Source of the DNA: Daldinia sp. FL1419
Taxonomy: Eukaryota; Ascomycota; Sordariomycetes; Xylariales; Hypoxylaceae
Length of the DNA stretch: 64,000 bases
NCBI GenBank assembly: GCA_025201765.1
Contig: MU623416.1
Location: 112,132-176,131, forward strand
Reading direction: 5' to 3'
Shown here piece by piece: positions 46,197 to 58,300 of the stretch (positions are counted from its first letter, which is position 1; the number at the start of each line of letters is the position of its first letter). The notes below the pieces were generated by a model that saw only the letters and a program-made list of their open reading frames with translations, searched no databases and was not told the DNA's origin. A program made the position numbers and the translations under genes.

Positions 46197-47288
46197 TCCC
46201 TCAATATATTCGTCGTTCTTATCTTGCTCGGGTTGCTCCTATGTTTGGCGGAGGGTAAAGTTCATGACAAGCGGCAATACGGGAGACGACCAATCATCTT
46301 AGAAAAACCCGGCGGATTCACTATAGGAGGGCGAGTCATCAACAGTCCGATCTTCCGCAATCAAACCCTCTCCTGTGATCACGAGTGCATGGAATATTTC
46401 ATCTCATGGAGGCCACGTAAGACAAGCATCGTCGTGTGGCACAGTTCCACCACGCAGGTATGGCAAAACCGTTGGGGCGGCAGGAGGTCTTTAAGGACAT
46501 GTTCTTGCGCCGTAATTGTCCCGTCTACCTATGGGGCGGGCCTCGGGTTGGTCGCGCTAATTGGGATTGTGAGCCCTATCGCTACATGCCGTCGTACCAA
46601 GACAAAGGCAATTTCTTTGCTTGGAATCCCGGACCCTCGTACTCCAACCCTTGGCCGGGTGTTCAGTTTCCTACTAAAGATGAGGAGGCATGGCATCAGG
46701 CAACGAGCTCCCGGTACATGGAGTTCGACTCAAATGCAAACGTGCATCTACCTACAGTCCCAAGCCGCCGCTGTAGCAGCAGACTCGGGCAAGATTGGCG
46801 ACAGTATCGTGTACCTCACCAACTCGGCAGCCGGTCTACGCGCCAAAATGACAGCCGTCAAAAATCCGACTAATATTAAGGGCATCGTCGCCTACGAAAG
46901 CTACGGCTGTGTATTTCCCGACAACGTCAGCATCACGGCCGGCGAGCCATTTGGACCCATGGTGGCACCCCTCAAAGACTTCAAGAAGCTGGCGAAGCTC
47001 GAGGCCATTCAGTTCGCATGGGGAGATCACCGGAAAGAAAGTTTTCCCTTCCTCCAGCAGACAAGACGAGCAGCAGAGCTCATTAACCTCTACGGTAGCA
47101 ACGCGAAAGTCTTCCTCCTGACTAAAGACGGGGGGCTTAGTGAAAACACTCATACCGCGTTTGCGGATATGAATAACGATGATGTGGCTGACCTTCTGGA
47201 TGAGTATCTTGAAAAGAATGATTTGGACGCTTATAGGGACGATGACGATGACGATGATGAAAGTGATAGTGATACGGGTCGAAAATAA
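46197..47288 (+). pseudogene. Secreted alpha/beta-hydrolase gene with frameshifts
   Basis: A hydrophobic leader (IFVVLILLGLLLCLAEGK) opens the frame after TAG 46194, but no ATG lies in frame. The protein continues GGFTIGGRVIN, CDHECMEYFISW, SIVVWHSSTTQVWQNRWGG and then shifts frame near 46473. The second frame has QEVFKDMFLRRNCPVYLWGG, NWDCEPYRYMPSYQDKGNFF and DEEAWHQATSSRYMEFDS. It shifts back near 46752 to QSQAAAVAADSGKIGDSIVY, LTNSAAGLRAKM, GIVAYESYGCVFPDN, QFAWGDHRKES and HTAFADMNND. The second shift cancels the first (one base lost, one gained). The family, fungal secreted alpha/beta-hydrolases with TNSAGG-type nucleophile elbows, has these blocks in one frame. LTNSAAG keeps the Ser, and the Asp and His are present. 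The missing start plus two shifts point to a recent pseudogene, or to two assembly errors if the start lies in an unseen upstream exon. Confidence 0.75.
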
Positions 47289-50200
47289 TTAGATTGGAAC
47301 AAGTAGCCGTAATTCCGATAGCAAATCCTTCCCGAGTAAACCCTTTCAATCGAATATATTTCTTATCATATTTCTTATTATATTTCTTATTTGCCCTCTA
47401 ACCCGAGTCAAACTCTATGGCTACAATCTCTACAATTTTAAACGTCTTGGTAGATGCAGTATCCTGATACTGCTCATATATAGGATATTCTACTAGACGA
47501 TTTATCGAGCCACGATATTAGGCGTACTTTTCTTAATGTAGAGGAACATTATTACATGATGGTTGGTTATTCCGTATTGAATCACCTGAAGCTATTTGTA
47601 GGGCTTTAAAATGCACATTTCATTTGGTTAAGAGATATATAACAATATGTGTGTAGGTGTTATACAGTTACCTCCTCCCAACATGCTTTCGCGGCTACAT
47701 TTCGAGGCTATTCACAGTTCTCCAGACCTAGCAAAGTATAGACCCGCGGTGTCTACCCTTATATAGAGGTATCGCAACACAATGTTGCCGTCTTCTACCT
47801 CCCGTCTTGTGTAATGATAGTCCTTTCTGATGTGTCCCGGGCTGTGCCCCAACATGTACCCCCTACATTCCATAATACCAAGACAGGTATCATACAGTCA
47901 CTTCTAACACCTATATATCAAAGCAATCCTCAATCCTAATTTTTGGTCGATGTATTACACCCACTACGCCAAGCCATTTTGGTGGATAGATTGAATTGAT
48001 CCATGTCCCCATGATCGAAGAGGTGATATATTAAGATGTATGTAATAGGTCCGCGTACTGAACCGCGTCATTGTGCCCACGCTCAGTGTATGAATTCTAC
48101 CAAAGTTCTTGTTGAAGGGTGTATTGTCTCAGAGCGAGGCGAGATTCCGCCCTCAACAGTCGCCCCGGGAATGAGAGGCAAAGTAAAAGGTATATTGGAC
48201 CCCAAAGATAAACTAGGGTCTTGGGTATACGTGCCCGCCGTAGGAGGGAGCAAAGATTCCGCCAGTAAATCTTGTGTGTGTAGGTAATCATGATTCTCGC
48301 AAGTCCGTCGATTCTTCATCGACAAAGTCCTGAGTGTCGACGTAAGTTTCGATATCACGGTGTCGGCGCCCCGTGTGACGACTTGTATGAAATCCGTGCG
48401 ACTACATACCTAGGTAAGTATGAGATTTTATTATTTTATTTTGTTTTGTTTTTAGTTTTCCATGGTCGAATCTCCAATCTCCAATACGTACCGTTCTCTT
48501 TCTTCGTCAAGGTCAGCAGCGTTGGGGACCGGAGGTTATCTGGGCAAGTGGCACAACGCGTCCCAATAATAATTTGTGGTTTCGCGCGCGTCAGAGGAAC
48601 ACCAATGAAGAATCTATCAGAGTTAGAATGATATCTGTCGATTCAACTCCGTCTAGGAAAGATAAAGTGCATTCTTCATGTCCTTTTATGAGTATTTATG
48701 TCAAGTTGTATGCTAGCGGAGTAATTCAAGTTGACGAACAATACCTCCATTGATCTATCCTCTGCTCCTTTAGCAGAGAATAGAACAGACCCCAACGAGA
48801 TACTTCTACCCCGAGATTGCAGGCAAAGAGGTATCATTACCGCCGAACATGGCATCTAAAAGATGAAGATAGTATTCGCTATCACTATAAAAGGTGAAGT
48901 CTTTGGAGTTTTCTTCGACCTGAAGGACAAAAGCATTAACGATCAAATTAACAAAAGGACGGCGTTATCTCGTAACTTACCAGGCAAACCCGAGTATTCA
49001 GAAATGAAAATAGTCGGTCTCGGACTATTAATTAAAACAATCAATTCATAGTCGTAGTTGAGGTTTTTTGTTTTTTGTTTTTATGTATTGGGGAATTCGT
49101 CGATCGGGTATATCAAGGCGGGACGAGTTGAAAAGCGCCTTTTAAGAGTCGATAATATTAGCATTGTTTGGAATCATATATTTTTATAGTTGAGTAAGGT
49201 ATCCTCGTTAATAGTTGAGAGGGTATGGATTAAGCAGAAGTTTTGTTGAATTAATTTGAAGATGGATTAGTTGGCTACTAAGATTTTATGGTTGTTATGA
49301 ATGATTGAAGAATAACTAGGAAGGTAGATACCTGTTAAGAATGCCTTAAGGAAAATGACATAACTTTGAGAAGGCGGCTTTAGAAGGTACCTACCTAGGT
49401 AGGTACTTATATAAGGTGGAATGGCAACAATAGAGTGCCTAAGGAGGTAACCATAGACATCTGTTGAACTTAAAAAGGTACAATACAGCGGGACAACCCT
49501 TAATGATTATGGACAACTCTTTAAGATGGGAAGGCGTCAGGAAGACTACATGTACTAAATACACGGAACTAGGTACCTAGGTAGGTAGTCATACCTGGGA
49601 TAATTACTACCTAGTAGGTAGCTACCTACTAACGTGCTGACACCCCAGCCATAAGTCTCCTTGGGATTTATCTTTTTTTTTGTTTCTAACGAAAAGAGTC
49701 CCAATGACTCAACGTCGAGTACCATTTAGGAAGCAACTTTTTACGTATTTTGGATATATTTACAGCACAAACCCAGAGTATCTACCTACTTAAAGTGTTC
49801 TGCTACCCGGAAACCCTCCTAAGTAATCCAAGTAAATAGACTCTTGGCTATCATCTAGTATCGTCTTTCTAATTGAATTTGTCAGGGTTCTAGCCTGTGC
49901 TACATATAGAACAAAGGCCCTTAGCCATAGTTGTAGATAGGTTCCTCGCGGAACAACGAAGTTGTTTCTTTGCTTCTTGGTCCACCTCGTGGCATGCCAT
50001 CAGGCACTTCTAATGACACCTAGACTGGCCCTAAATGCCCTCTAATCACAATCACAAATCTTTGGCTTGATCTGAGCTCGCTACCTTTGACGTTCCATAC
50101 AAGATCGTGGATGATGGGTATATCCCAAAATCCGACGTAGTATTTATATCGAAAAGAGTACTCGAAAGGTCCCGTGATACCTGATAGGGGGATATGGCTT

Positions 50201-50547
50201 GGGGCTTAGTTATTCGGATGACTATAGACTTAGATATTGAAAGAGGGTGTGCTTAAAGTGCTTCAGCTTCAAGTATTACAATGCTTATTTGAACTCTAAT
50301 ACGCTCGGGATTGTCACTTATATCGAAAATATCCGGGAACTCGGATTTTGAATCAACGTTTTTAAACAACTTACGAGCAAACATCTTACTTGCCCCTCAC
50401 CAACCTCGTCGTCTCTACTGCATCCGTACCCGTACCTGTACCCGTACCCGTACCTAGGTACCTACGTATTTCCAAACAACCCGCAGGAAACTTAAATAGC
50501 CCAATTATCAACCCCTCCACTAAGTACGGACCAGTCCACTGCCCAAT
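47289..50547. other. Gene-poor interval
   Basis: More than 3 kb without a supported gene. Short frames at 48036-48287 and 48863-49051 show no motif. Palindromic TAGGTACCTA blocks are dense at 49386-49406, 49569-49587 and 49598-49630. A GTACCC hexamer repeat lies at 50426-50455. Confidence 0.5.
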
Positions 50548-50755
50548 GAGGCCGTGGTGCAGTGGTTCAGGGATGACGTATCAGATAAAATTGCGTTTAT
50601 TCGGGTTTTTCGGGGGCGTTTCCGGGTTCGAGTCGGGCGCAAGGCGGAAAGATTAGGCCTTCTTTTCAATGCCATATAAGCGCTGCGGCTTGAGGTCAAG
50701 GGGCCCTGCTTTTTTGGCCTTTTATTATTATTATTATTTTATTATTATTATTTGT
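50548..50755 (+). mobile_element. tRNA-derived SINE-like element with TTA tail
   Basis: The head reads GCCGTGGTGCAGTGGTTC, an A-box-like Pol III promoter. It is followed about 60 nt later by GGTTCGAGTCG (50625-50635), which matches the B box except for the last base. The sequence between does not fold as a tRNA. A tRNA-unrelated body follows, ending in a TTA trinucleotide tail (50720-50755). This head-body-simple tail order is how SINEs are built. I see no target-site duplication with certainty, and only one copy is in the window. Confidence 0.55.
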
Positions 50756-51207
50756 TACTAGTTTTTAAACTGGCCGCTTCAGCCAGTCGGCCTTTCGGGA
50801 GCGAAAAGAATAGAAACACCTGGGGTAAAATGCGATTATATGATTGGTTCGCGAGGTTGTGGCTTAACTAATGAAATACTATGTAGAGAGAACTGTGATT
50901 ACGCAAGTATAGGGTCTGGCGTATAAGCAACTCATGCCATCCTATTCGTAAAGAGTATGGTTGAAGAATGTAAAATAAACATTATCAAAGGCAGAAACTC
51001 TCAAATGCACATTTTAGCTTCGCCGACACGGTACGCCCCTACCAGATACATTCCTTTGTCCATTTTATAAACCAACTTAGCACACTGCCTCCTATGTAGC
51101 ACCTCGAGATACTTGATTTGTTTTGTGATCACCACGGCAGATATTTGTTTATCCTACACTGCTTTCTTTCCTTTCCTACCCTTTCTTTCCTCGGCAATCA
51201 TACCTAC
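50756..51207. other. Intergenic region, 3' side of the membrane-protein gene
   Basis: An inverted short repeat GGCCGCTTCAGCCAGTCGGCC-like structure lies right after the SINE-like tail (50772-50793). No gene seen. Confidence 0.4.
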
Positions 51208-52422
51208 CTAAACGCCGCCAGCAACGGCACCGAGTGCCAGTCCCGTAATCGCAGCCGCAACGACCCACACGCTGCTCCATGCCGTCGCACCCGGCGTCTC
51301 AACGCCCTTAATCGTAAATCGCGTCTGGACGAAGGTATCCGCGCCTGTAATTAGCATTAGGAGCGCTGTACGCTGTATCACGACCTTAGTCTGCGCCGTC
51401 CAACCCCAGAAGTTCCATCGTACTGTCTCTCGGAGCGTCGCGCTAGCCGGGTCGAATGGCTCGTTGTCTCTAGCTGCGGCTGCGGCTTCCGCGGGCGTGA
51501 ATATGAACGCGCGAGCTGCGAATCCCAGGACGAGGGTCACGGGGAGCAGGCCCACGTATGTGGTTTCGTGTGCGGGGGCTATGGACGGGAGGCTGGTGAA
51601 ATATACAGCTAGGTAGGAGGGCAGATACGATATGTACGAGAAGAACAAAGTCACGCTGTAGATGGCGCCTGCGAGGAGAGTGGTGAGTATCATGATGGGG
51701 CGATCCGTAACGATGTCTGCGTTGGGCGCACGGCTGGGATCGGCGTGCACCGTAGATAGCGGACGTAGGAGACGGAAGGGGATGTATGTAGCAAGGGTCT
51801 CAATAGCCAAGGTTAGTAAAAGGGCGTTGGTGGGCACCTCGTAGAAGGCGTGTAGGAGGTAGAGCTGTTATCCTTATTAGAATTTCTTCTCCCTTCTATC
51901 TCACGCCGATGTATCTATCTACTTACGAGAGGACCATGAGACAAGAGGTTCAAGGCCGTAATATCGTAACCATCATAATTACCGAACCAGCCCAGCGCGA
52001 GTTGGAATCTGCAGAAAAAAAGACATGGTGAGTGAGGTGTTTCTGAAATTACGTCACGAACAACATATAAACCAAACAGGCGCAAGCGAGCCCAAATACT
52101 GATAAAAAAGAGCTACTCACATTCTCCATCCGGTAACAATCCCAACATCGTCCCAAGTAGTCAATAACCTCGCGTACGGCGCCATAGGACCCTTGGTGTG
52201 CCGCCATGTTAAAGAGTATCCCACTGCCGCGAGCGACAGGCTCAGGATGGTGACTAGCGGGAACTGAATCAGTTTCGGCAGCTTAGACGGTGTACTGCTA
52301 GGACGAATAACGTCGCGCTTCGAAGGCGAGATCGTCGGAGTCTCGATTTTAGTGATGGACACGACCGTAGGCCTCGTTTCAACCGCATTCTCTTCCTCGC
52401 GAGTCTGTTTCCTGGTCCGCAT
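51208..52422 (-). CDS. Conserved fungal polytopic membrane protein
   Basis: Three exons, 52422-52121, 52008-51927 and 51864-51208, all in frame, give 346 residues. The N terminus is charged and Thr/Ser-rich (about 1-47). Hydrophobic segments follow: LIQFPLVTILSLSLAAVGYS, ITALNLLSHGPLLYLLHAFY (made by joining exons 2 and 3), NALLLTLAIETLATYIPF, MILTTLLAGAIYSVTLFFSY, YVGLLPVTLVLGFAARAFIF, VVIQRTALLMLITGADTFV and WVVAAAITGLALGAVAGGV. This suggests about seven spans. Exon 2 (FQLALGWFGNYDGYDI) is only 82 nt. Looks like a conserved fungal family, but I cannot name it or assign a role. Confidence 0.82.
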
Positions 52423-53711
52423 TTTTGGTTATGCTAGCCCGTTGCACTGCACCGCAAAGATTCTGCAACTGGGTTACGTAGGTAATTGCTACCGAGGGGG
52501 GGATAGGAAAATATAGAGAAATAATTCTCCGAGAAAAGAGACGCGAATTAATTTAAAAAGTATGACAACAAGAAAAAGAGTATGCGCCTTGTAGAGATCC
52601 GAGCTTGATGCACTCACGTGCTGTGTGGTAATTCCGAATAAAGCTGATGAAGAAATTATCGTGATATGTTGTTTACGAGTCTGCGAGTTATGCACCTAAT
52701 TGAGGTAATAAGCTTAAAAAAGCCACCTGAGAAAAAACACAATGATACGTACTATAAATGGGCGAATGGTGGGGGGAAGCGTGAGCTGGAAATCGAGAGC
52801 TCTAGTTGCCCGTTTTGTAGGTATGTGGGGAAATCAGTAACTGCCTGGGGTACCTAGCGCCGGTGACGTCTCCCACGACTCTCTTCATTTCTCAGGTCTT
52901 CCTCTACAGGCTACCAGTAAGCTACCACCGGCAAGCTACCGGGCCTACACCAGCCTACGCAAGTCTACGTACCTCCTACTAAATAACCCCACAGCTGGGC
53001 TGATCGACAATAAACCTCGCTTCTCAAAACGAGCTCCTACCCTCGATCTTCCAGATTTCCGTCTTTTATCATTCTTGGTATCTCCTCTTTCCTCTTTATC
53101 ATGCCCAAAAAAATCCGAGTCGTCCTTAAACTTCTGGTGCCTCCCGTTAACCGGCCGGCTCCGTTTGCAACCTCCCCGTACCAACGTGCATTCTCACATG
53201 CAGATCATCAAGATTACTGGCATCATGACTCCGCAGCTCCGCTACCCGGCTCCCTTCAACAATAGCCGGGTGTCTGCGAATAGTATAAATCTCGGAATCC
53301 TACGTATTTATCAATCAGCGGCCTCCAACCGCACCTATGGTCAGGGATATTCTAGTAAGTAAGTTAAGAACTTTGTTTGATTTGGTTTTCTTTCATAGTA
53401 AACAAATGGGTGTTATCAGCCCAGTTAATAGACATCACACGCTTTGCCTAATGAAATCCACTATGCATCCCTACGGTTTCGACAGGCTAGGTGTTCACTC
53501 GACGCTTTTTTCCGATCCTCACTTTAACCTCTTGGAGTATGTCTCCAAGTATTCGTTACCTAGAGCTCTCCATTCTTCGGTGCTGAGATTTCGGTAGCGG
53601 AGCGAACCACCTCGTTTACAAAAGTTGATATGTGACACAATGAAAACAACCAGAGCCGTTTGTCGTTTCGTGTCGTTTCTCCAGCGAGCGAACAAGCGAG
53701 TGATTTCGAAT
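52423..53711. other. Intergenic region between two minus-strand genes
   Basis: Upstream of the membrane-protein gene and downstream of the C2H2 gene. Plus-strand frames at 53075-53597 look like chance. No element stands out. Confidence 0.45.
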
Positions 53712-55377
53712 TTAGTCCTCCATACGGCCAAACATCATATCGTCATCTTCCTCACTGCTACGCGCTCTGGAGCGTCGTTCACCCTCGTCCTCATCCATTA
53801 CACTATCCTCGCTATCTTCCATCTTTACGTCCTCAGTATGCCGAAGCTCCCCACGGGTAAAGCTCTCCGGCATTTGCCCCGACGGAAAGCTGTTGATAAA
53901 ACTCGTACTGGCAAAGGCCGCGTGATCAAGGTACCGGGCAGGTAGTGGCGGCACAGGAGGAGCATCATCGGGAAGCCTAGAGTCTCGGGCTCCTCCGTTG
54001 CTACCGAAGCTGCAGCTAAGTAACTCAATGGCTGTTGCGAGGTCGCGATCATCTTGGCCAGTGTTGTTCATCCCTGAAGAAGGGGGGCGCTGGTCCGTAC
54101 TAGCGTGACGAGCGTGGCCGAACCCAGTTCCGTTTGGCATGCTACCCGAAAAGAACGATCCCGAAATAGCCGACTGGTACGACCGCGCAAAGTTACTTCC
54201 GTTGCTGTCCCTCTTCGGTGTTGACCGGTAAGTAAAAGGATTCGCACCGAATGCGTCCAGATGTGGAGGCGGAGTGGTATCGGCCGAACTGCGACCATCG
54301 TGAATATCTGAGTACCCAGAAGCGGTGGGAGAAGCTGATTCGGGATCGCTAGCGAAGTCTTTGGTTGAGTCTGGCGGAGTGGTCGTTTCCGTGTTCATGG
54401 CGACAAGAACCGAAGCGGCCTCGAGCAGTTGAACTTGCTGGTGCTTGGATATAAGCAGTTTGGACGTGAGAGACCACTCGGGAGTATGTTCCCACCTGGC
54501 AAGCAATTCGTCAACAAATGTCCACGTTCAATTACTCAGGGTTTAAGGGGTCTCGGCTAGTCCATACTTGTCCCCGGGACAGGGAGATACTCTATCCACA
54601 GGCCTGGGCAAGTGAAAGCATGTGGGAGGCAGTGGGCAAGAAAATGGGCACCAACAAATGCTTAGTCAAGCAGCTGCTATGCTTGTATCCTTTCCCGCAC
54701 TTGTCGCAGCGAAGTTCAATACGGTTGCTCTTCCTGCCCTCTTTTGTCAGCGGCTGGCCATCGCTCGCCCGCCGCACACGAGCATTTTGGGGATCATCTT
54801 CTCCCTCGTCGGCGGACATGTCGTTCGAGGAGTCCTCGATAGCGTTCTCTGGGCCCTCAGACCTCATATTCATCGGGAATCTATGGGTCGGCAAACTAGC
54901 AGGCGGGGAAGGTAAACTACCCACGATGGTAGATCGGGGGGCGGTAGGCTTGGACATAGTGCCACGGCGGGAATTGACAGCGATGGACACCGGTCTGATT
55001 TTATCCCCTACTTCTTCGAGAGCGGCGGCGACAGCTGCGACATTGGCAGCGGTGCCAGTCATACTCTTTCGACGTGTTACGCGGTGGGTGGCATTGAGAG
55101 CGCCGGACAAAGCGGAGTATGTGTGAGAGTTATTACGGGAATGGGACAATGGTCTCGAAGCGCCCAAGGAAGACGCTGTGCCCGAAGAAATTGATTGACG
55201 GTGCTGGTTCAATGGCCTCGTTGGTGTTTGCATCTCCTAGAGTGATAGACACAAGTGATCAGCATGACTATCCTAGTATCTAAGGCGGGCTAAGCGGGAA
55301 CGGAGAGGTAAGAGTGAGGTAGGATAAAAAGGCAAGTGTTAGTGCAACATGCTTGGTTTTACCTTGGAAGAGGCCAT
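53712..55377 (-). CDS. C2H2 zinc-finger protein, probable transcription regulator
   Basis: Three exons, 55377-55363, 55236-54656 and 54495-53712, give 459 residues. The first exon encodes only MASSK; joined to the next it gives MASSKEMQTPTRPLNQHRQS. Using the next ATG at 55233 is possible but less likely. One C2H2 finger is made across intron 2: ELRCDKCGKGYKHSSCLTKH joined to LWEHTPEW, which supplies the second His (C-x2-C-x12-H-x3-H). The flanks are low-complexity: Ser/Ala-rich before, and after the finger a Ser/Pro/Asp-rich region ending in an acidic tail with SEEDDDMMFGRMED. This matches a conserved fungal single-finger family. A single finger binds DNA weakly, so a role as a regulator is inference. 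Confidence 0.82.
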
Positions 55378-58300
55378 TGCCGACCACGTAGAGAGTTGAG
55401 CGACAAAATATTTGGTTCGAGGATTTATTTACACTTTTTTGGGTACAACTTGTGTCTTACCGGGTGAAGAATGATACCAAAAAATAATAAAAAATAGGCA
55501 AGAAAGTGGAAGCAAAAAAGCAAAGCAAGAGGGTGTTCGTCGGCAATGGAGGGTGAACTAGGAGAAGTATTGGCTGATACCTAGGGTGATAGTGGAGGGC
55601 GGACGCTGGGAAAAGAAAAAAGCCGTCCGATGATCTGTAATAATTTATTTTTATTTTTATTTTTATTTATTCTTTAACCCTTGACTTGAGGAAGGAACAA
55701 AGGTCATTTCATTGCACAAAAAATAATTTTTTATGGACTTCAAGTGTGAGCAGCTACGAATAGTACCTAAGGTATGTAGGTATGTATTGGAAAGTACGTT
55801 TAGGCAGGTACAGACAAGACCAGTACAATAAGGAGGTACTGAGCTACAGAGATACAGAGATACATACCTCTTTCGCTAGGTCCATTAGGTGGTCAAGTCC
55901 GAGTTGAATAATTATTAGGGAAAATGGGCTTGGAAACTGCGCCTTCGTTTTAGCTGCTTAGGTACCTACCTATTTTACCTCCTACCTATGGTTTAATAGA
56001 TTAATCGACTATGCTCCTTCAATGCATTACGATATTTGATGGTGTGCATTGCTTCAGATAACGCTAGATCAAAAGCTGCTAAAGTTATGCTAAACTGGTT
56101 AGGTAGGTACCTCTTGACGTTAGGGAAAGAATTAAAAAGCTGGACTGTGCCATGTGGTATGTTGAATGGTGCGGTAGTGATCATGGTGGATTCAAAATTG
56201 TTCATTCCCCTACCTAAGAAATTCCCCCCTCCCCCATTCAATCAGTCGGCCCCCCCATCTCTTTCCCCGTCCTATCTTTTCCCAAGTGGAATCCACAAGA
56301 GTGCATTCGAAGTATTGAAGAGATACATGTATGTAGGTACATATGAATACCCACATTAATAATTGATACATACTCAATGCATCCATATGGACAGCATACG
56401 CGTTGTGCGATAAGTACCTAGGTAGTGTACGTATTGTAGGTAGTTAGCGCAACCCCCTTGTATTCCCTGTATTTCAAGCAGGTAGGTACCTACCTAAGTA
56501 CCTCCACAGAGAATTACGGTCAATACATACTACATACTACATACTACATAATATGTACCGAATAGCGCCAATCTACGAGCTTGGTCCGCATGTGCTAGTT
56601 GGATAAGCTTCAATCCGGGTCGGGGTTCTGTCAGGCACAAGTTCAAACTTGGAAACAAGTATACGCGGCATAAAAAAGGGTACAGACATAAACCTGCTTC
56701 CCGAAATTCTTAGTCGAGGTGGTATAGTAACGACCATTGGACACGAAAATATGACAAAGTGGGAAAAGAGCCAAATCATTGCTATCAAGTTTGTGTCTGT
56801 CTGCCCTGTCTGCCATGTCTGCCAGCCAAGCAGATTGTCAGTCGGGCGGACGACAAGGGGGGATACGGATGCTAGGTAGCCAGCATAATTCATCAATTGA
56901 GATTGAGTAGGTAATTACCTACCTACCTATGTAAACCCTTTATGAATTGGCAGACGTGTGCTTGATTCAATGGTAATCATTTTGGCTTGGAAGATAAATA
57001 GCATAAAATCCAAGACTTTCCACTATACCTACCTCTAGGTATACATTAACTATAGGAAGTAAGTAACTTAGGTATCCAAATATAGACGTGTTACAGAAGA
57101 CTGATAGTATCGGGATTGTATCGGGTCATAGTATCCAAACTGCATGTGAATGAAAAAATAATTTTTAAGACAAAAATGGCCGATTTCGAGAGGCAACCCA
57201 CATCAGAATAGATCTATCTTCATGTCTGAAATAGGACGAAGTAGAAATTCAACTGCCTACTCTGTACATTCCTACTTGCACGTGGATAGCTCCAATGTTC
57301 GAATGGAAGCTGATGTGTTACTCCCCTGGCCCTCAGAGCCCTGCATATTCCTGTCTACACATGTACCTTACTACCTACCTTACTACCTTATTTCCATGTC
57401 TGGTAAAAGATAGCGGAGCCGGACAAACAGTACGCGGGCTTTGAAGCTACGAGCGATACGCCCGTTGCGTATTATATGCGGAATTTGCCTATCATAAAGC
57501 GACAGCAGTAATCCGTTGTGCACATCTTTATTAACAAGTGGCAGTATTCAGTATAACGTGGCATATTATACTTGCTATTCGCGAACAACTCTACGAAGAA
57601 TAAAAAAATTTATAAAAACCCTCTACATATATGTTACCTCATAAGTTTACATCCAGCATTTTAACTGGTACATCTACGGACATACATATGTAGCAATGCC
57701 GACCTAAGTAATGATTTATCATTCGTCCGTCGGAATTAGATAATAATATTGTTGGAGTAACACCCTGCCAAAGATTTGGACCAACGAGGGGGTATACGCA
57801 ATGAAAGGAGGAGAAGAAAACAAGGGGTAACCAGTTACCTTCCTTACCACAGCCCATATGTACACCCCTGAGAGGTATTCATGTATTTATTATATTAGGT
57901 ACCTCCCGAGCTTGGAGCTGCTAGCGTGTCGCCGGTATGAATTCCTACAAGCTGGATCCGCCATTCAAGTATAGTCTGCTTATACTCGCTTATACCGTAA
58001 CTAATCAGACAATAAGGTTTTTTTTTTTTTTTTTTATCTTGAAAGCGCATTAAGCTGGAAATGCTAGCATGTAAAATCTATCTGCTTTGATGTGTACAAA
58101 TCCATCTATAAATTCTAGTACCTACCTATATATTCGGGTTATTCCACTCCTTTATGGTTAGTACACTTGTAGGTAACAACCTCGAGACTCCTTGTGACCG
58201 GACCAAGTCTATAAATTGAACAAGGACCTCACCATACATGGCGGTAGACTTGAACCCCGGACTGCGCGGATCAACGCTACGATCGTAAGCGCGTCACCTG

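Noticed and set aside
48036..49051. Two small plus-strand frames
   Set aside because: No motif, no splice logic and AT-rich surroundings.
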